Assembly: GCF_018881505.1 (NCBI RefSeq)
Contig: NZ_JACVQC010000001.1
Span: 1,843,927 to 1,907,926, forward strand
Source: Polynucleobacter sp. UK-Mo-2m-Kol15
GTDB taxonomy: Bacteria; Pseudomonadota; Gammaproteobacteria; Burkholderiales; Burkholderiaceae
Length of the DNA stretch: 64,000 nucleotides
Direction of reading: 5' to 3'
Shown: positions 13,681 to 23,422 of the stretch, piece by piece
Layout: the number at the start of each line of letters is the position of its first letter
Numbering within the stretch: position 1 is the first letter of the stretch
Notes under the pieces: model-generated
The model's input: only the letters and a program-made list of their open reading frames with translations
What the model was told of the DNA's origin: nothing
The model's database searches: none
Made by a program: the position numbers and the translations under genes

Positions 13681-15741
13681 TTAGCGGCTCACCACTGGTA
13701 ATAGCGGCACGATCAACAATGCCACGATGTTAATAATCTTGATGAGTGGGTTTACTGCAGGTCCAGCAGTATCTTTGTAGGGGTCGCCAACAGTGTCGCC
13801 AGTAACCGCCGCTTTATGAGCTTCAGAACCTTTACCTCCAAAGTTTCCTTCTTCGATATATTTCTTGGCATTGTCCCAGGCCCCACCACCAGTACACATG
13901 GAGATTGCTACGAATAAGCCCGTGATAATCGTGCCCATCAGCAAGCCACCCAAAGCAGCGGGTCCCAGTAAGAGACCTACTGCGATAGGAGCCACCACCG
14001 GTAAAAGTGAAGGAACAATCATTTCCTTGATCGCGGCTGAGGTCAGCATATCTACTGCTTTGCCGTACTCGGGTTTTGCAGTGCCCTCCATAATTCCTGG
14101 GATCTCACGGAACTGACGGCGGACCTCTTCAACCACCGCACCTGCACAACGTCCGACCGCTTCCATTGCCATCGCACCAAACAAATATGGAATCATGCCG
14201 CCAATAAAGAGGCCAATAATTACCATATGATCCGAGAGATCAAATGACACTTGCTGACCAATAGCCTCCAAGGCATGGGTATAGTCCGCAAACAGAACTA
14301 AAGCAGCAAGACCTGCTGAACCAATCGCATATCCCTTAGTTACGGCCTTGGTCGTATTGCCCACTGCATCCAATGGATCTGTAATGTCACGAACCGATTG
14401 CGGCATACCAGCCATCTCTGCAATACCACCAGCATTATCTGTAATCGGACCATAGGCATCTAAAGCGACTACGATACCCGCCATCGAGAGCATTGCTGTA
14501 GCTGCAATAGCAATGCCATAAATACCAGCTAACCAGTAAGCCACATAAATTGCGGCACAAACAAAAAGTACTGGGTATGCAGTCGATCTCATAGAAACAC
14601 CAAGACCAGCAATAATATTTGTACCATGACCTTTAGTCGAAGCTTCAGCGATATGCTGTACTGGTTTAAATTGCGTGCCAGTGTAGTACTCGGTAATCCA
14701 AACTAGGCCTGCAGTCAACACTAGGCCAACGATGGTAGATCCAAATAAGCGCCACTGGCTTCCAGCAAAGCCCAAAGCATCATCGGGCATGATGAAATTA
14801 GTAACAAAATAAAATGCTACTAAAGAAATACCGCCTGCCACAATCAAGCCCTTATATAAGGCAGGCATGACGTTTTTCATGCCAGGGGTTGCCTTAACAA
14901 AAGAGCATCCAATAATGGAGGCAATAATTGAGACGCCACCCAACACTAGTGGGTAAACAACTGCCGATACTGGTGCGCTAGTAATCATCAGTGCGCCCAA
15001 GACCATGGTTGCAATGAGCGTTACTGCGTAGGTCTCAAATAGATCAGCCGCCATTCCAGCACAATCCCCCACGTTATCCCCGACGTTGTCGGCAATGACT
15101 GCTGGATTGCGAGGGTCATCTTCCGGAATGCCTGCCTCTACTTTGCCAACCAAGTCGGCTCCAACATCAGCGCCCTTTGTAAAGATACCTCCGCCCAAAC
15201 GAGCGAAGATGGAAATTAATGAGGAGCCAAATGCTAATCCAATCAGTGGATGCAGGATAGATGGGAGATCCTGTCCAGAGCCCATTGAGACCAAAAACAT
15301 AAAGAAAAGACCTACTCCGAGCAATCCAAGGCCTACCACTAACATACCGGTAATAGCGCCACCTTTGAATGCCACATTGAGAGCTTCATTCATTCCTTTG
15401 GTGGCCGCTTCCGCAGTTCGGACATTCGCCCGCACCGAAATATTCATACCAATAAAGCCGCAGGCGCCCGAAAGTACCGCGCCAATTACGAAGCCGATAG
15501 CCGTTGCAAAGTCTAGAAACAGCGCTATCAAGATCGTGAGGACTACACCAACAATGGAGATCGCCTTGTATTGGCGGGATAAGTAAGCTGCAGCTCCCTG
15601 CTGGATCGCCTCAGCAATTTCTTGCATCTTTGCGTTACCAGTACTTTGCTTCAATATCCATCCGCGCATCACAAAGCCATAAATCACGGCTAGAACACCG
15701 CACGCCAAGGAAAAATACAAGCCTAATGTGACATTACCCAT
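13681..15741 (-). CDS. hppA: Membrane-bound proton-pumping pyrophosphatase
   Basis: The protein has 686 residues with about 16 hydrophobic helices. Catalytic loops with the acidic clusters [19 protein letters not shown] and [15 protein letters not shown] bind magnesium pyrophosphate. The segment [10 protein letters not shown] carries Lys and Thr at the positions known to distinguish potassium-independent proton pumps from the potassium-dependent group (Ala there), so this should be the K+-independent type. It couples pyrophosphate hydrolysis to proton export across the inner membrane. It is divergent from the soluble pyrophosphatase gene. AAGGGG precedes the ATG. Confidence 0.96.
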   Translation of the reverse strand: MGNVTLGLYFSLACGVLAVIYGFVMRGWILKQSTGNAKMQEIAEAIQQGAAAYLSRQYKAISIVGVVLTILIALFLDFATAIGFVIGAVLSGACGFIGMNISVRANVRTAEAATKGMNEALNVAFKGGAITGMLVVGLGLLGVGLFFMFLVSMGSGQDLPSILHPLIGLAFGSSLISIFARLGGGIFTKGADVGADLVGKVEAGIPEDDPRNPAVIADNVGDNVGDCAGMAADLFETYAVTLIATMVLGALMITSAPVSAVVYPLVLGGVSIIASIIGCSFVKATPGMKNVMPALYKGLIVAGGISLVAFYFVTNFIMPDDALGFAGSQWRLFGSTIVGLVLTAGLVWITEYYTGTQFKPVQHIAEASTKGHGTNIIAGLGVSMRSTAYPVLFVCAAIYVAYWLAGIYGIAIAATAMLSMAGIVVALDAYGPITDNAGGIAEMAGMPQSVRDITDPLDAVGNTTKAVTKGYAIGSAGLAALVLFADYTHALEAIGQQVSFDLSDHMVIIGLFIGGMIPYLFGAMAMEAVGRCAGAVVEEVRRQFREIPGIMEGTAKPEYGKAVDMLTSAAIKEMIVPSLLPVVAPIAVGLLLGPAALGGLLMGTIITGLFVAISMCTGGGAWDNAKKYIEEGNFGGKGSEAHKAAVTGDTVGDPYKDTAGPAVNPLIKIINIVALLIVPLLPVVSR

Positions 15742-15911
15742 GCTTGAACCCCTTATAAATTAGATCTAAATAGTGCTTATCTATCAGCTATGTCAGCCCA
15801 ATTCCGAAAGAGATAAAATAGAGCCTATAAGCCTTATCAGTATGTAGCAGAATTACTACCCTAGCGCTTTTGCAAGATCAGGGTATTTACTAATCACTAT
15901 CCGGAGCATGA

Positions 15912-16451
15912 ATGAGTCTCGACAACGTCAAACCAGGGAAAAAAATCCCTGAAAGCTTTAATGTAATCATCGAAATCCCAATGAATGCAGATCCAATCAA
16001 GTATGAAGTTGACAAAGAAAGTGGCGCCATTTTTGTTGACCGCTTTATGGGCACTGCAATGCATTACCCATGCAACTATGGGTATATCAATAAAACTATT
16101 GCTGGGGATGGTGATCCCGTTGATGTGCTTGTTATCACTCCGTTCCCCTTGATTCCTGGTGTGGTTGTTAGTTGTCGCGCAATTGGGGTATTGATGATGG
16201 AAGATGAAGGTGGACAAGATGCCAAATTGTTAGCCGTTCCAGAAGATAAGATTTTACCTATTTATACCCATTGGCAAAAACCAGAAGACATCAATCCATT
16301 ACGTTTAAATCAAATCCAGCATTTTTTTGAACACTACAAAGATCTCGAGCCAGGTAAGTGGGTGAAAGTCAAAGGGTGGGGTGGTGTTGCTGATGCCCAT
16401 AAAGAAATTCTTGAAGGTATTGAGGCTTACAAAAAAGAGCATCAAAGCTAA
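15912..16451 (+). CDS. ppa: Soluble inorganic pyrophosphatase, family I
   Basis: The protein has 179 residues, a typical prokaryotic hexameric PPase length. The signature [10 protein letters not shown] with its three aspartates is at about residues 67-76, preceded by NYGYI and followed by further metal and phosphate ligands (EDKI). It hydrolyses pyrophosphate from biosynthetic reactions in the cytoplasm. A GGAG 7 bp upstream supports the ATG. It is divergent from the membrane PPase, so two enzymes for the same substrate share a 170-bp control region. Confidence 0.97.
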   Translation: MSLDNVKPGKKIPESFNVIIEIPMNADPIKYEVDKESGAIFVDRFMGTAMHYPCNYGYINKTIAGDGDPVDVLVITPFPLIPGVVVSCRAIGVLMMEDEGGQDAKLLAVPEDKILPIYTHWQKPEDINPLRLNQIQHFFEHYKDLEPGKWVKVKGWGGVADAHKEILEGIEAYKKEHQS

Positions 16452-16475
16452 TTCATATTCAACTGGTTAATTGGA

Positions 16476-18095
16476 TTGAACTCGCAAAAAATCGCCCTAG
16501 CGCAAATCAACCCTCTTTTGGGTGATTTGCCTGGCAACGCCCAGCTTATCTCTCAAGCGGCCTCAGATGCTTATGCACAAGGCGCCACAGTAGTGCTCAC
16601 ACCAGAACTCTCGCTCACTGGCTACCCGCCAGAAGACTTGTTATTGCGCCCTGCTTTTATTGAAGCGACCGATCGCGAGCTTAGTTGCTTAATACAGGAG
16701 CTCCAAAAATTTCCAGGGCTAACCGTGATTATTGGTCACCCTAAAAACACTGCGGCTGGTTTGCAAAACTACGCCTCCGTTATTCGTGATGGCAAAGTCA
16801 TCGCTGGCTATGCAAAACAAGAATTGCCCAATCACGAAGTATTCGATGAGGTGCGTTATTTCACGCCAGGTAATGAAGCCTGCGTCTTTGAAAATGCCGG
16901 CATTCAGTACGGACTCATTCTTTGTGAAGATGCTTGGCATGCAGGCCCAGCCAAACAGGTGCATGCTGCTGGTGCCCAAGTGCTACTCGTTTTGAATGCC
17001 TCGCCTTATCACCTCCAAAAAGAATCCTTACGCATTGAAATACTGCGTAAGCAGATTGTTTTAAGCAAAATGCCATTGGTCTACGTAAACGCAGTAGGTG
17101 GTCAAGACGAACTGGTTTTTGATGGCGGATCCTTTGCTTTAAACAGTACAGGAAAAGTAGTCATGACTATGCCGCAGTTTGAAACTGCTCTTGGCTTTGT
17201 GGATGTCAATGCATCTGGGGATTTAGAGCTGGGCACGCTAGTTACCCCATCAAGCGTAGAAGCTCAGGCTTACCAAGCGCTTGTTTTGGGTGTGCGTGAC
17301 TATGTTCAAAAAAATCGCTTTCCGGGAGTCATCATTGGCCTCTCCGGAGGTGTTGACTCTGCGTTAGTACTAGCGATAGCTGTGGATGCTTTAGGTGCAG
17401 ACAAAGTGCGCACTGTCATGATGGCCTCACGCTATACCGCTGACATCTCATGGATTGATGCCAGAGCAATGGCTCAGAATCTGGGCGTTCAATATGATGA
17501 GATTCCGATTAGTGAGCCCGTTGATGCTTTAGAGCATGCTTTAGCCGAGCAATTTAAGGGTTTGAAGCTTGATGCTACAGAAGAAAACATTCAGGCACGG
17601 GTACGAGGTACCCTCCTCATGGCACTCTCGAATAAAACAGGTCGCCTAGTTCTAACAACAGGCAATAAGAGCGAGATGGCAGTTGGCTACTGCACTTTAT
17701 ATGGAGATATGGCTGGTGGCTTTGCTGTCATCAAGGATATCGCCAAGACCTTGGTCTATCGCTTATGCGCATATCGCAACACTATTGCCCCAATCATTCC
17801 AGAACGGATTTTGACACGCGCACCTTCCGCAGAATTACGTCCGGACCAAACCGATCAAGACAGCCTGCCTTCGTATGAAGTCCTGGATGGTATCGTAGAG
17901 CGCTATATGGAACAAAACCAGTCCATTGCTCAAATAATTGCCGCTGGATTTGATTCTGAAAGCGTCGAAAAAGTAACCCGCCTCATCAAGCTCAATGAGT
18001 ACAAACGTCGCCAAGCACCTCCCGGTGTTCGCGTGACTACCCGAGCTTTTGGGCGTGACTGGCGCTATCCCATTACATCCCAATTTAGGGCGTAA
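16476..18095 (+). CDS. nadE: Glutamine-dependent NAD+ synthetase
   Basis: The protein has 539 residues, with a probable TTG start at 16476 because no ATG precedes the conserved N-terminus. Residues 1-260 form a nitrilase-type glutaminase domain (Glu in TPELSLTGYPPED, Lys in YAKQELPN, Cys in ILCEDAW). Residues 275-539 form the ATP-dependent synthetase with PP-loop GLSGGVDSAL. The enzyme converts deamido-NAD to NAD using ammonia channelled from glutamine. It follows ppa by 24 bp, fitting with pyrophosphate removal after adenylation, and precedes the PII gene. Confidence 0.95.
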   Translation: MNSQKIALAQINPLLGDLPGNAQLISQAASDAYAQGATVVLTPELSLTGYPPEDLLLRPAFIEATDRELSCLIQELQKFPGLTVIIGHPKNTAAGLQNYASVIRDGKVIAGYAKQELPNHEVFDEVRYFTPGNEACVFENAGIQYGLILCEDAWHAGPAKQVHAAGAQVLLVLNASPYHLQKESLRIEILRKQIVLSKMPLVYVNAVGGQDELVFDGGSFALNSTGKVVMTMPQFETALGFVDVNASGDLELGTLVTPSSVEAQAYQALVLGVRDYVQKNRFPGVIIGLSGGVDSALVLAIAVDALGADKVRTVMMASRYTADISWIDARAMAQNLGVQYDEIPISEPVDALEHALAEQFKGLKLDATEENIQARVRGTLLMALSNKTGRLVLTTGNKSEMAVGYCTLYGDMAGGFAVIKDIAKTLVYRLCAYRNTIAPIIPERILTRAPSAELRPDQTDQDSLPSYEVLDGIVERYMEQNQSIAQIIAAGFDSESVEKVTRLIKLNEYKRRQAPPGVRVTTRAFGRDWRYPITSQFRA

Positions 18096-18137
18096 CCGGG
18101 CACTCGTTTCCAGTTCTAGGTATGATTACTGTATTAA

Positions 18138-18485
<348 letters not shown>

Positions 18486-18499
18486 GTAACAGTATTGAA

Positions 18500-18527
18500 T
18501 ACGCTAATCCTCTAAAGGGTTAGCGTA
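18500..18527. terminator. Hairpin between convergent glnB and RodZ-like genes
   Basis: The arms TACGCTAA (18500-18507) and TTAGCGTA (18520-18527) extend inward by two GC pairs and one GT pair. The hairpin overlaps the last codons of the minus-strand gene. There is no strong T-run on either side, so it would be a non-canonical or Rho-assisted end. Confidence 0.45.
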
Positions 18528-19530
18528 GCTGAGAATCTGTCCGGTCAACGGGTGGAGCCACTACTTCAGCAGCCTCCAATACCAATGTTTTGTAATTAAG
18601 ATTTGTCAGGCGAACTTTTGTTCCCTGAAAAAAGACATCTACCTGAGCAAGGCCACCAGTAAGCACCTTGAATGGTGGTTTGCCATAAAAAGATGCGCCC
18701 ACTCCAGGCTCAATCAACTTATTTTGCATCTTTCCAGAAGCGTCACTCACACAAATCACTTGCTTGGATTTCACCTGCACATAAACTAGGTCTGCGGCCT
18801 TACGCGGTGCATCTGTTTTATAGCTAATAATGTCTTCCTCAGTAGGGCAGGCTGTTGAGACTTCGGCGCTAGCTGCAGGAATTGGAACTGCTGGAGCGAC
18901 CGGAGCAGCCGGCGTAGGCTCAGCTGGAGTTACCGCAGGAGCTGGCTCAATAAGCTCTTCTTTTACAACAAGAATTTCTTCAGGCTTATCTGCGAAATAG
19001 ATTGGGCGCAAGTTAATTATCGAAAACACCAGTGCAGCCAATACGCTAAGCCACAAAAATAACTTCTTTGAGGAAGCAGACTTTGGACTAACTGAAGTCG
19101 CAGGAAAAGGAATTTCTTTTAAGATGACTTTTGCAGACTCTACTTTTTTGATAGGCTCTTTTTCTTCTTTAGCCACCAATTCTGGTGCTTCGGCACCAGT
19201 CTTTTTAGCCTCTTCCTTTATTGGAGCATCTGCTACCTTAACTTCTGCAATAGGTAACTGCGTTGGAGTAGCGCTTAATTTTTCAGAGGCATGCGAGTTA
19301 GTATCAAAGGCCTCTTCATCACTTAAGTTGAGTAGCTTTGCGACTTTTTTAGCGGCAGTTACTTTAATCTGAGCGCCATAGAATGAGCTAGTCTCACCAT
19401 TTTCGATTTGCTCAATTTGGCGTGCAGACAGACAGGCCTGGCCACCAAGGTCCTTGGTGCTTAAGCCGAGCTTTTCTCGAGCCTCAATGAAAGCTTCTTT
19501 GCGAATCTCAGGAAGTTTGGTGTTAGACAT
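18520..19530 (-). CDS. RodZ-like helix-turn-helix membrane protein
   Basis: The protein has 336 residues from the ATG at 19530. An N-terminal Xre-type helix-turn-helix (about 10-75) is followed by an acidic/Lys-rich linker. One transmembrane helix (KLFLWLSVLAALVFSIINL, about 158-176), a Pro/Ala-rich periplasmic spacer and a C-terminal beta domain of RodZ/DUF4115 type (about 250-325, GASFYGKPPFKVLTGG) complete it. This is the RodZ architecture, which links MreB to the wall-elongation machinery. Here it is not beside ispG or pilF as RodZ often is, and the linker is long, so a divergent function is possible. Confidence 0.75.
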   Translation of the reverse strand: MSNTKLPEIRKEAFIEAREKLGLSTKDLGGQACLSARQIEQIENGETSSFYGAQIKVTAAKKVAKLLNLSDEEAFDTNSHASEKLSATPTQLPIAEVKVADAPIKEEAKKTGAEAPELVAKEEKEPIKKVESAKVILKEIPFPATSVSPKSASSKKLFLWLSVLAALVFSIINLRPIYFADKPEEILVVKEELIEPAPAVTPAEPTPAAPVAPAVPIPAASAEVSTACPTEEDIISYKTDAPRKAADLVYVQVKSKQVICVSDASGKMQNKLIEPGVGASFYGKPPFKVLTGGLAQVDVFFQGTKVRLTNLNYKTLVLEAAEVVAPPVDRTDSQLR

Positions 19531-19613
19531 CACGAAGTGTTTGAAGTGCTTTTATTATCAAAATAATGCCTCATCATAGTTCCCTCTCAACACCAGAGAA
19601 ATTAGCTCAAGAG

Positions 19614-20240
19614 CTAGTTATTGTGAATATTTTCCAAATCAGACTCAAGGTACTTTGCAACCAATAATTGGACTGAATTTACATTCATCTTATCCATGAC
19701 CCTAGCCTTATGAACCTTGATAGTGGCATCTGTTGTCCCTAGTTTGACAGCAATGTCCTTATTCAGCAATCCTTTTACCAGCCAAAAACAGACCTCCCTC
19801 TCCCTAGGAGTAAGAGTCGAATAATCCTTCTTGGTTTCCACCTCTTTAGATATCCGTTTTAGCTGACGCCTATCGAACTCAAGGGCATCTGCGACCGCCT
19901 TCAATAAATCCTCCAAATTGAATGGCTTAAAGAGAAAATCGACAGCACCCTGCTTGAGGCTTTTAACGATTTGATGGGGGTGGCTTTGGCCACTCACAAA
20001 GATAATCGGGGTCTTGCGGCCCAATTGCAACAGTTTTTCCTGTAAATCTAGTCCGCTCATATCCGGCATTTGCATATCGAGCAAAATAACTGCTGGCGCT
20101 ACCGGCAGTGAATGCTCTAAATAAGCCACCGCAGAGGAGAAGTCTTCTACGATATAGCCCAACTCCTTGAGCATTCTGCTTAAAGAGGTGCGCATTGACT
20201 CATCGTCGTCAATTAGATAAATATGGCCAACTTTAGTCAT
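19614..20240 (-). CDS. FixJ/NarL-type response regulator, orphan
   Basis: The protein has 208 residues from the ATG at 20240. The receiver domain has the acidic pocket DDD (11-13), phospho-acceptor Asp55 (LLDMQMPD), Ser83 and Lys105 (KPF). A LuxR-type helix-turn-helix occupies about 140-200 (LTPREREVCFWLVKG, with recognition helix near TIKVHKARVMDKM). The two domains and short linker match FixJ/TtrR-like activators. No histidine kinase lies next to it, so the partner is elsewhere. The 228-bp divergent region to ilvD may hold control sites for both. Confidence 0.92.
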   Translation of the reverse strand: MTKVGHIYLIDDDESMRTSLSRMLKELGYIVEDFSSAVAYLEHSLPVAPAVILLDMQMPDMSGLDLQEKLLQLGRKTPIIFVSGQSHPHQIVKSLKQGAVDFLFKPFNLEDLLKAVADALEFDRRQLKRISKEVETKKDYSTLTPREREVCFWLVKGLLNKDIAVKLGTTDATIKVHKARVMDKMNVNSVQLLVAKYLESDLENIHNN

Positions 20241-20468
20241 TGAATTTAAAAGAAAAAGTAATAGATAAGTCAATTTACTGTAGCTTATTCCAGAAGGATA
20301 TTAGCTTTAAAGCTAATAATGCAGGCGGTCAGCAAATACAATATAGAAATCTTCTTGTTGCAGTGCAAGATAAGAACGTGGGCAAGTCTGCATAAAGCCC
20401 TGCGTTTGCTGTTTTCTCACGGCACAATAGAGCTTTTCGACAAATTCTTTTCTGGAGTCAATATCAGC

Positions 20469-22157
20469 ATGAAACGCCTCAATGAACGCTCTCGCAATGT
20501 AACCGAAGGGGTTGCTCGCGCACCCAATCGCTCAATGTATTACGCGATGGGCTACGAAGAAAAGGATTTTGTTAAGCCAATGGTTGGCGTAGCAAATGGC
20601 CACTCCACAATTACACCTTGTAATAGTGGCTTGCAAAAACTAGCAGATGCGGCAGTAACCGCACTTGAAGAGGCTGGTGCAAAAGCGCAAATGTTTGGCA
20701 CCCCTACCGTCTCTGATGGTATCGGCATGGGTACTGAGGGTATGAAATATTCTCTCGTATCGCGTGAAGTGATTGCCGATAGCATTGAAGTTTGCGTAAA
20801 TGGCTTATGGCAGGATGGCGTTCTAGTCATTGGTGGCTGCGATAAAAACATGCCAGGTGGAATGATGGCGATTGCGCGCACTAACGTTCCAGCAATTTAT
20901 GTTTATGGCGGAACAATTAAGCCCGGTCATTTCAAAGGTAAAGAGCTTAATATTGTTTCTGCATTTGAAGCTGTTGGTGAATTTACCTCAGGCCGTCTCA
21001 GCGAAGAAGATCTTAAGGGTGTAGAGCAAAATGCTTGCCCTGGAAGCGGCTCCTGCGGAGGGATGTATACCGCCAACACCATGAGCTCCTCATTCGAAGC
21101 CCTGGGTATGAGTTTGCCTTACTCATCTACCATGGCAAACGTAGATGCCGAAAAAGTCACTAGCGCTCATGAGTCAGCCATTGTATTGGTCGAGGCAATA
21201 AAGAATAATTTACGTCCACGCGACATCATTACCAAGAAATCTATTGAGAACGCAGTGAGCGTCATCATGGCAGTTGGTGGCTCGACTAATGCGGTTCTGC
21301 ATTTTCTGGCAATCACTAGCGCCGCTGAAATCGATTGGACGATTGATGACTTTGAGCGCATTCGTAAGCGCGTTCCCGTGATCGTAGATATGAAGCCCTC
21401 CGGTCAATATTTAGCAACCGACCTTCATCAAGCTGGTGGCATTCCGCAAGTGATGAAGATCCTGTTAGATGGTGGACTCCTACATGGTGACTGCATGACT
21501 ATCACTGGTAAAACCATTGCAGAAACATTAAAAGATGTTCCATCCGTGCCACGCGCTGATCAAAAAGTGATTCGCACTTTAGACAACCCTCTTTACAAGC
21601 AAGGTCACCTAGCTATTCTGAAAGGCAATATCTCGCCTGAGGGTTGCGTTGCCAAGATTACTGGTCTCAAGAACCCATCCATTACCGGTCCTGCTCGAGT
21701 ATTTGATTCTGAAGATGACGCAATGGCCGCCATCATGGCGCAAAAAATCAAGGATGGTGACGTTGTGATCATTCGCTATGAAGGCCCTAAAGGCGGTCCT
21801 GGTATGCGCGAGATGCTTGCTCCTACCTCTGCCCTGGTTGGTCAAGGTTTAGGTGAGACAGTAGGCCTCATCACTGATGGCCGCTTCTCTGGAGGTACTT
21901 GGGGAATGGTTGTCGGTCACGTTGCACCTGAGGCATTTGTGGGTGGAATCATCGCCCTAATTCATGAGGGCGACTCCGTCACAATCGATGCCCATAAGCT
22001 CCTCATTCAACTCAATGTGAGCGATGAAGAGATTGCAAAGCGTCGTGCTGTTTGGGTGCAACCTAAGCCACGCTATACCCGTGGTTTACTTGCTAAATAT
22101 GCTCGCTTAGCAAGTACTGCAAGTAAAGGTGCGGTAACAGATCTGAACTTAGATTAA
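20469..22157 (+). CDS. ilvD: Dihydroxy-acid dehydratase
   Basis: The protein has 562 residues. The frame is open 50 codons further upstream, but the conserved N-terminus begins at the ATG at 20469, 11 bp after GGAG. Iron-sulfur and metal ligands are in [29 protein letters not shown] and the C-terminal [14 protein letters not shown]. The enzyme dehydrates 2,3-dihydroxy acids to 2-oxo acids, the penultimate step in valine and isoleucine synthesis and a precursor step for leucine and pantothenate. It is monocistronic and ends at a strong terminator. Confidence 0.97.
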   Translation: MKRLNERSRNVTEGVARAPNRSMYYAMGYEEKDFVKPMVGVANGHSTITPCNSGLQKLADAAVTALEEAGAKAQMFGTPTVSDGIGMGTEGMKYSLVSREVIADSIEVCVNGLWQDGVLVIGGCDKNMPGGMMAIARTNVPAIYVYGGTIKPGHFKGKELNIVSAFEAVGEFTSGRLSEEDLKGVEQNACPGSGSCGGMYTANTMSSSFEALGMSLPYSSTMANVDAEKVTSAHESAIVLVEAIKNNLRPRDIITKKSIENAVSVIMAVGGSTNAVLHFLAITSAAEIDWTIDDFERIRKRVPVIVDMKPSGQYLATDLHQAGGIPQVMKILLDGGLLHGDCMTITGKTIAETLKDVPSVPRADQKVIRTLDNPLYKQGHLAILKGNISPEGCVAKITGLKNPSITGPARVFDSEDDAMAAIMAQKIKDGDVVIIRYEGPKGGPGMREMLAPTSALVGQGLGETVGLITDGRFSGGTWGMVVGHVAPEAFVGGIIALIHEGDSVTIDAHKLLIQLNVSDEEIAKRRAVWVQPKPRYTRGLLAKYARLASTASKGAVTDLNLD

Positions 22158-22178
22158 AGCAGTAAGCCATCAAAGCAA

Positions 22179-22209
22179 AAGCCCCTAAGTAAAACCAGGG
22201 GCTTTTTTA
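22179..22209 (+). terminator. Rho-independent terminator after ilvD
   Basis: The arms AAGCCCCT (22179-22186) and AGGGGCTT (22197-22204) enclose a 10-nt loop and are followed by TTTT. The A-run on the left could also let it serve the convergent PCu(A)C gene. Confidence 0.9.
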
Positions 22210-22241
22210 ATACGGGAGCTAAAAGTAAATAAAGTTGGTAC

Positions 22242-22730
22242 TTAGTGCTTCATTGCCCCACCATGACCAGCTCCAGGATTACCAATGGCATTGACTGGCA
22301 TCTTCACCTCTACTTCGCCTGCTTTAGCAAACTTCAACTTTACCGGAACAGTCTCACCAGCTGCCAATGGCGCTTTAATATTCATGAACATTAAATGTAA
22401 ACCACCCGGCTTTAATTCGACTGCGCCACCTGCTGGTACTGGAATATCCTTCACTTGGCGCATTTTCATAACATTGCCTTCCATCGCCATTTCGTGTAAC
22501 TGCACTTCACCTGAAGCTGGAGAGCTTGCAGAAATGAGTTGATCAGCAGCGCCTTTATTTTCAATCTTCATAAAACCACCAGCTACCTGCTGCCCTGGGA
22601 CTGTAGCGCGGGTATAAGCATTTTCAATTTGCACGCTACCAACTTTTGCGTTTTGCGCTTGTGCGGTAGCTGTCAAACCAAAACCCACGGCAGCAAGCAA
22701 TAAAGCATTTAATAATGTATTGCGTTTCAT
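22242..22730 (-). CDS. Periplasmic copper chaperone, PCu(A)C family
   Basis: The protein has 162 residues. The signal peptide (about 1-25) ends ATAQAQ. The Cu(I) site H-x10-M-x21-H-x-M is exact: His79, Met90, His112 and Met114. A His/Met-rich tail (GHGGAMKH) may add copper affinity. The family delivers Cu(I) to the CuA/CuB centres of cytochrome oxidase or takes part in copper acquisition in the periplasm. AGGAGGG gives a strong ribosome site. It is the last gene of the minus-strand copper-uptake cluster, about 107 bp after the preceding gene. Confidence 0.93.
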   Translation of the reverse strand: MKRNTLLNALLLAAVGFGLTATAQAQNAKVGSVQIENAYTRATVPGQQVAGGFMKIENKGAADQLISASSPASGEVQLHEMAMEGNVMKMRQVKDIPVPAGGAVELKPGGLHLMFMNIKAPLAAGETVPVKLKFAKAGEVEVKMPVNAIGNPGAGHGGAMKH

Positions 22731-22837
22731 TTGTACACCCTCCTAGTTATTCTTAAATCTCGAGATATTTCTCGAGCTCTCTTTCAAATTTAATTCTTAT
22801 CCATTAACTTTATCGCAACTCATCACCCAAGGACATA

Positions 22838-23152
22838 CTATTTTTTAGGTCTGTCAGAATCTATTAATGGATATGCATCTGCGACATAAGCAGGCCCTTT
22901 TGAAAGCATCACAATAAAAGCGGCTATAGCCAAGGTCAAAACCATACCCAAAAAGAATATTTCTGTACTGATCACCAGTATGTCAATGATCCTCTCTGTT
23001 TTGGGCGACATCAGCAATCTAGCCAGCAAACTAGGCAGCGCTATTGCCAGGCTACCCATGACAGTAAATTGGGGCAGCTGATGCAATACCTTACGCTCCA
23101 AACCTGGTTCATAGGTTTGATACCCGGGCAGTTTCCTTAGCCACTTACTCAT
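22838..23152 (-). CDS. Small two-helix membrane protein of the copper cluster
   Basis: The protein has 104 residues. A basic N-terminus (KWLRKLPGYQTYEPGLERKV) is followed by two hydrophobic helices, about residues 30-48 and 60-84, and a short polar tail. Its ATG overlaps the stop of the preceding broken small gene as ATGA, which indicates translational coupling. I do not recognise a named family. Its position between the TonB receptor and the PCu(A)C chaperone suggests an inner-membrane part of the same metal-uptake process, which is inference from context only. Confidence 0.7.
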   Translation of the reverse strand: MSKWLRKLPGYQTYEPGLERKVLHQLPQFTVMGSLAIALPSLLARLLMSPKTERIIDILVISTEIFFLGMVLTLAIAAFIVMLSKGPAYVADAYPLIDSDRPKK

Positions 23153-23324
23153 GCTGCAAGTCTATCGTAATAGCTATTGGCACTGCCACGCACAAAGATA
23201 TCTCTTTTTCCAGCCAGCTCAGATCTCAGAGTGTCGAGCCTCTCATCAATCATGGCATAGACAGGTCGCAAGGATTTGGCCTGCTCTGAAAGAAGGCTGC
23301 TGATTTCAAAGTCTTAATAAACAT
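23149..23324 (-). pseudogene. Small gene with an apparent one-base frameshift
   Basis: An ATG at 23324 has an ideal AGGA 7 bp upstream and starts MFIKTLKSAAFF, but the frame stops after 24 codons. From residue 12 onward, the frame one base back is open to a TGA that overlaps the next ATG as ATGA. Adding one T in the run near 23288 joins the two into a 58-residue protein ending GSANSYYDRLAA. The good start signal, the coupled stop and the exact fit after one base argue for a real gene disrupted by a deletion, or a sequencing error. I recognise no family. A TTG (23271) or ATG (23253) start of the second part alone is possible. Confidence 0.6.
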
Positions 23325-23422
23325 TTCACATTCCTATTTAAATTCAACGGCTAATTTTGCCAATAAATATAAGTGGCAGCTTGATCTAAATCAAATAATC
23401 TCGCCACCACAAAATCACTAAA

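Noticed and set aside
13865-15586. Open frames antisense to hppA
   Set aside because: They are Pro/Ala/Thr-rich mirror images of a highly conserved membrane protein, without ribosome sites.
20319-20468. 50-codon N-terminal extension of IlvD
   Set aside because: The conserved family N-terminus starts at the ATG at 20469 and the extension has no ribosome site or conserved pattern.
23270-23324. Programmed -1 frameshifting in the small copper-cluster gene
   Set aside because: The switch point lacks a proper X-XXY-YYZ slippery heptamer and no downstream pseudoknot was evident; a one-base deletion in a T run explains the frames more simply.
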